Below are positions 62,338-64,000 of a stretch of DNA of 64,000 nt, in pieces. Source of the DNA: Blastobasis lacticolella (Eukaryota; Arthropoda; Insecta; Lepidoptera; Blastobasidae); NCBI GenBank assembly GCA_905147135.1, contig LR990056.1, forward strand, positions 5,838,001 through 5,902,000, given 5' to 3'. The position numbers and the translations under genes were made by a program. The notes below the pieces were generated by a model. It was not told the DNA's origin. It saw only the letters and a program-made list of their open reading frames with translations, and did not search any database. Within the stretch, counting starts at the first letter, position 1. Every line of letters starts with the position of its first letter.

Positions 62338-62574
62338 CAAATTCACACAGCGCCATCTAGCCCCAAACTAAGCAAAGCTTGTGCTATGGGTCCTAGCTAA
62401 CTGGTATACTACATATATACTTTTTTAAATACATACTTATTATACATAGAACACCCAGACCCGTAACAGAAATTAAAATTCATCATTTAAATTTCTGCCC
62501 GGCCGGGAATCGACCCCGGGACCTTTTGCGTGGCTGACTGGCATGTTGACCACTGAACCACTCAGGTCGTCACG
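62338..62574 (-). repeat. SINE family B, inverted copy upstream of the gene
   Basis: Reverse complement of the family B element: CAGCGCCATCTAGCCCCAAA at the left and ACCACTGAACCACTCAGGTC at the right. Confidence 0.8.
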
Positions 62575-62742
62575 TTTTTCAATTGATATTGTAGCGAAAT
62601 CACTACAATTCGGACTTCTTGTCCTGTAACTTTTTGCTTCCACGTAGTTTTTATGGTTCGATGTCTGTTTTCGTCTTCATAGTTAATTTTCACAACTCTA
62701 ACTTTCAATTTGAGTGGAGAAAATAATTTTGAACTTTGAAGT

Positions 62743-62760
62743 GTCCCTGTTCGGGCGCCA
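62743..62760 (-). other. Primer-binding site matching tRNA-Lys
   Basis: Minus-strand TGGCGCCCGAACAGGGAC matches the complement of the 3' end of tRNA-Lys(UUU), a primer used by many LTR retroelements. It sits one base after the candidate LTR end. Confidence 0.6.
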
Positions 62761-62761
62761 T

Positions 62762-63060
62762 TGTTGTAGCAAAAGAAAACATGTTATAGTACGCTACACA
62801 TCAGGACACATCCACCTATACAAACCAAAATCTTGCCGACTGCGCGTCATGGTAAAATTAATAAAATAAAACAAATACTTTACCAGTATATAAAATACTT
62901 GCATATAATGCAAAATAACAAATTACGGTTTCGCTTCAATATGTACAATATCTCTATGTTCAAATCTATTTGTTTTCCTTGACGTATTATTGACCGGATA
63001 TTTGCCAAAGTGTATTTGATTTGGATGTTTGATGTGTTCAAAGGACAGGTACAAACTACA
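62762..63060 (-). mobile_element. Candidate solo/truncated LTR (299 bp)
   Basis: On the minus strand it begins TGTAGTTTGTACC and ends GCTACAACA, giving TG...CA termini within a TGTAG...CTACA context. One base later lies an 18-base tRNA-Lys primer-binding site. About 170 bases of internal sequence follow before SINE B. No gag or pol frame and no partner LTR were seen. Confidence 0.5.
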
Positions 63061-63950
63061 TATTTTACCTACTTCTTTTTTTTTCTGTTCTTTTTTAACT
63101 ACTGGTACTGCAAACGTCCATAGGCTGCGGTAAGCTTGTTTGTCACCTTAGTGGTGTAAAAAAAACTACTTTTTTATAAATAAGTCTAGTCTATCATAAA
63201 GATCTTTAAAATGTAGATATCCCCTCTATTCTTATTGGCTTGTAGAGCCAATTATTTACTTATTAAAACCACGGCGTTGTTTAAAACTTACGTACACGAA
63301 CATTGTATTAAACTTTTGCCTTGTACAACAAAAGTATTTGCGATAGATATAGTCGCTATATGCCTACAATTTATAACCTGTCCCTACTTAGTGCAAAAGT
63401 ATTCGAGATAGGACACAGTCCCTACAAGACTATTAGAGCAAGAGCCCATGAGGGCCAGACCTTCCTATTGTTCGTAAGTATGAAAGTTTTTCCATGTGTG
63501 TCCCCAACACAGGTAAGAATGATCCCCACCCATGAAACCTGGATCGTGGTTCCTTTGGCAGGTAACAGGTAACAAAGGTGTATAAAATCTTATCTCCAAT
63601 TTCTTAAGTTAGCAAGCTCAATTTTTTTGTATTTTATTCGTAACAGCATTAATACTCACGATGCTCATTGCCAGACACATAGTATGGTTACAACCCTCCG
63701 CCGGACACCCCTAAACTATAATTCTCTGTAATTATACTTACCTTATATTAGGAAAGCTGAATTTTATAAATGTTATTCAGAGAATTATTAAACTGAGTTT
63801 TCTCAGTAGCCAGACAGTTTTTTGGGTTCTATCATCCTGCCAGACGCATTAAAAGTGTAATAGTTGCGAGAGTGGGGCTCATATACAACAACTGGTGCGA
63901 GTGAGACAGAGCGCTTGGTTCGGTGCGATCTTTTACTGCGCATCAGCTGT
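63061..63950. other. Upstream sequence, nothing recognised
   Basis: AT-rich with short open frames only; 63,055-63,160 may be the end of an old repeat (TAGTGGTGTAAAAAAAACT). Confidence 0.35.
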
Positions 63951-63951
63951 C

Positions 63952-64000
63952 GTCTATACTAATATTATAAAGAGGAAATGTTTGATTTTTTGTTTGTTTG
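63952..64000 (-). repeat. Edge of an element continuing beyond the window
   Basis: CTATACTAATATTATAAAGA then GGAAATGTTTGATTTT: the inverted terminus seen at 37,735-37,770. Confidence 0.55.

Overview
This looks like one window of a lepidopteran (moth or butterfly) nuclear genome. It is AT-rich, has GT-AG introns, and is packed with repeats typical of the order: RTE-like, CR1/Jockey-like and other LINE fragments, at least two tRNA-headed SINE families, and many fold-back MITEs. The species cannot be named from sequence alone. The only host protein-coding gene I can support is a large ABC transporter of subfamily A (ABCA3-like full transporter). It lies on the minus strand from about 59,710 (start codon) down to 24,594 (stop). 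I assembled 35 coding exons by hand. Every junction has GT and AG, and the codon phases join without conflict from first to last exon, giving about 1,873 residues. The order is N-terminal membrane helix, extracellular domain 1, membrane bundle 1, NBD1, regulatory segment, membrane helix, extracellular domain 2, membrane bundle 2, NBD2, C-terminal regulatory segment. 

Layout: 1-24,360 is intergenic, made of LINE and SINE fragments, MITEs and unassigned AT-rich sequence. Its best-defined element is a non-autonomous hAT-type element (12,059-14,451, 8-bp target duplication) split by a Jockey-like LINE with an open reverse-transcriptase frame. 24,594-37,947 holds the second half of the gene (exons 35 to 19); intron 28 contains an uninterrupted copy of the same hAT-type element. 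38,452-39,945 is a LINE in intron 18. 40,819-45,196 is intron 16, with a nested palindrome of about 1.3 kb and a 135-bp tandem array. 45,197-59,750 holds the first half of the gene (exons 16 to 1); intron 4 carries a THAP-domain, P-element-like transposon with 28-bp terminal inverted repeats and a short target duplication. 59,751-64,000 is upstream sequence with SINEs and a possible LTR-plus-primer-binding-site remnant. 

The most unusual structure is inside the ABCA gene. Two separate exons less than 2 kb apart (14 and 16, flanking exon 15) each have their 3' end, 5' splice site and first intron bases tandemly duplicated. Exon 14 has 4 copies of a 139-bp unit; exon 16 has 16 copies of a 135-bp unit. 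The exon 16 unit is exactly 45 codons and stop-free, so use of most downstream donors would add in-frame repeats to the protein, whereas the exon 14 unit shifts frame.
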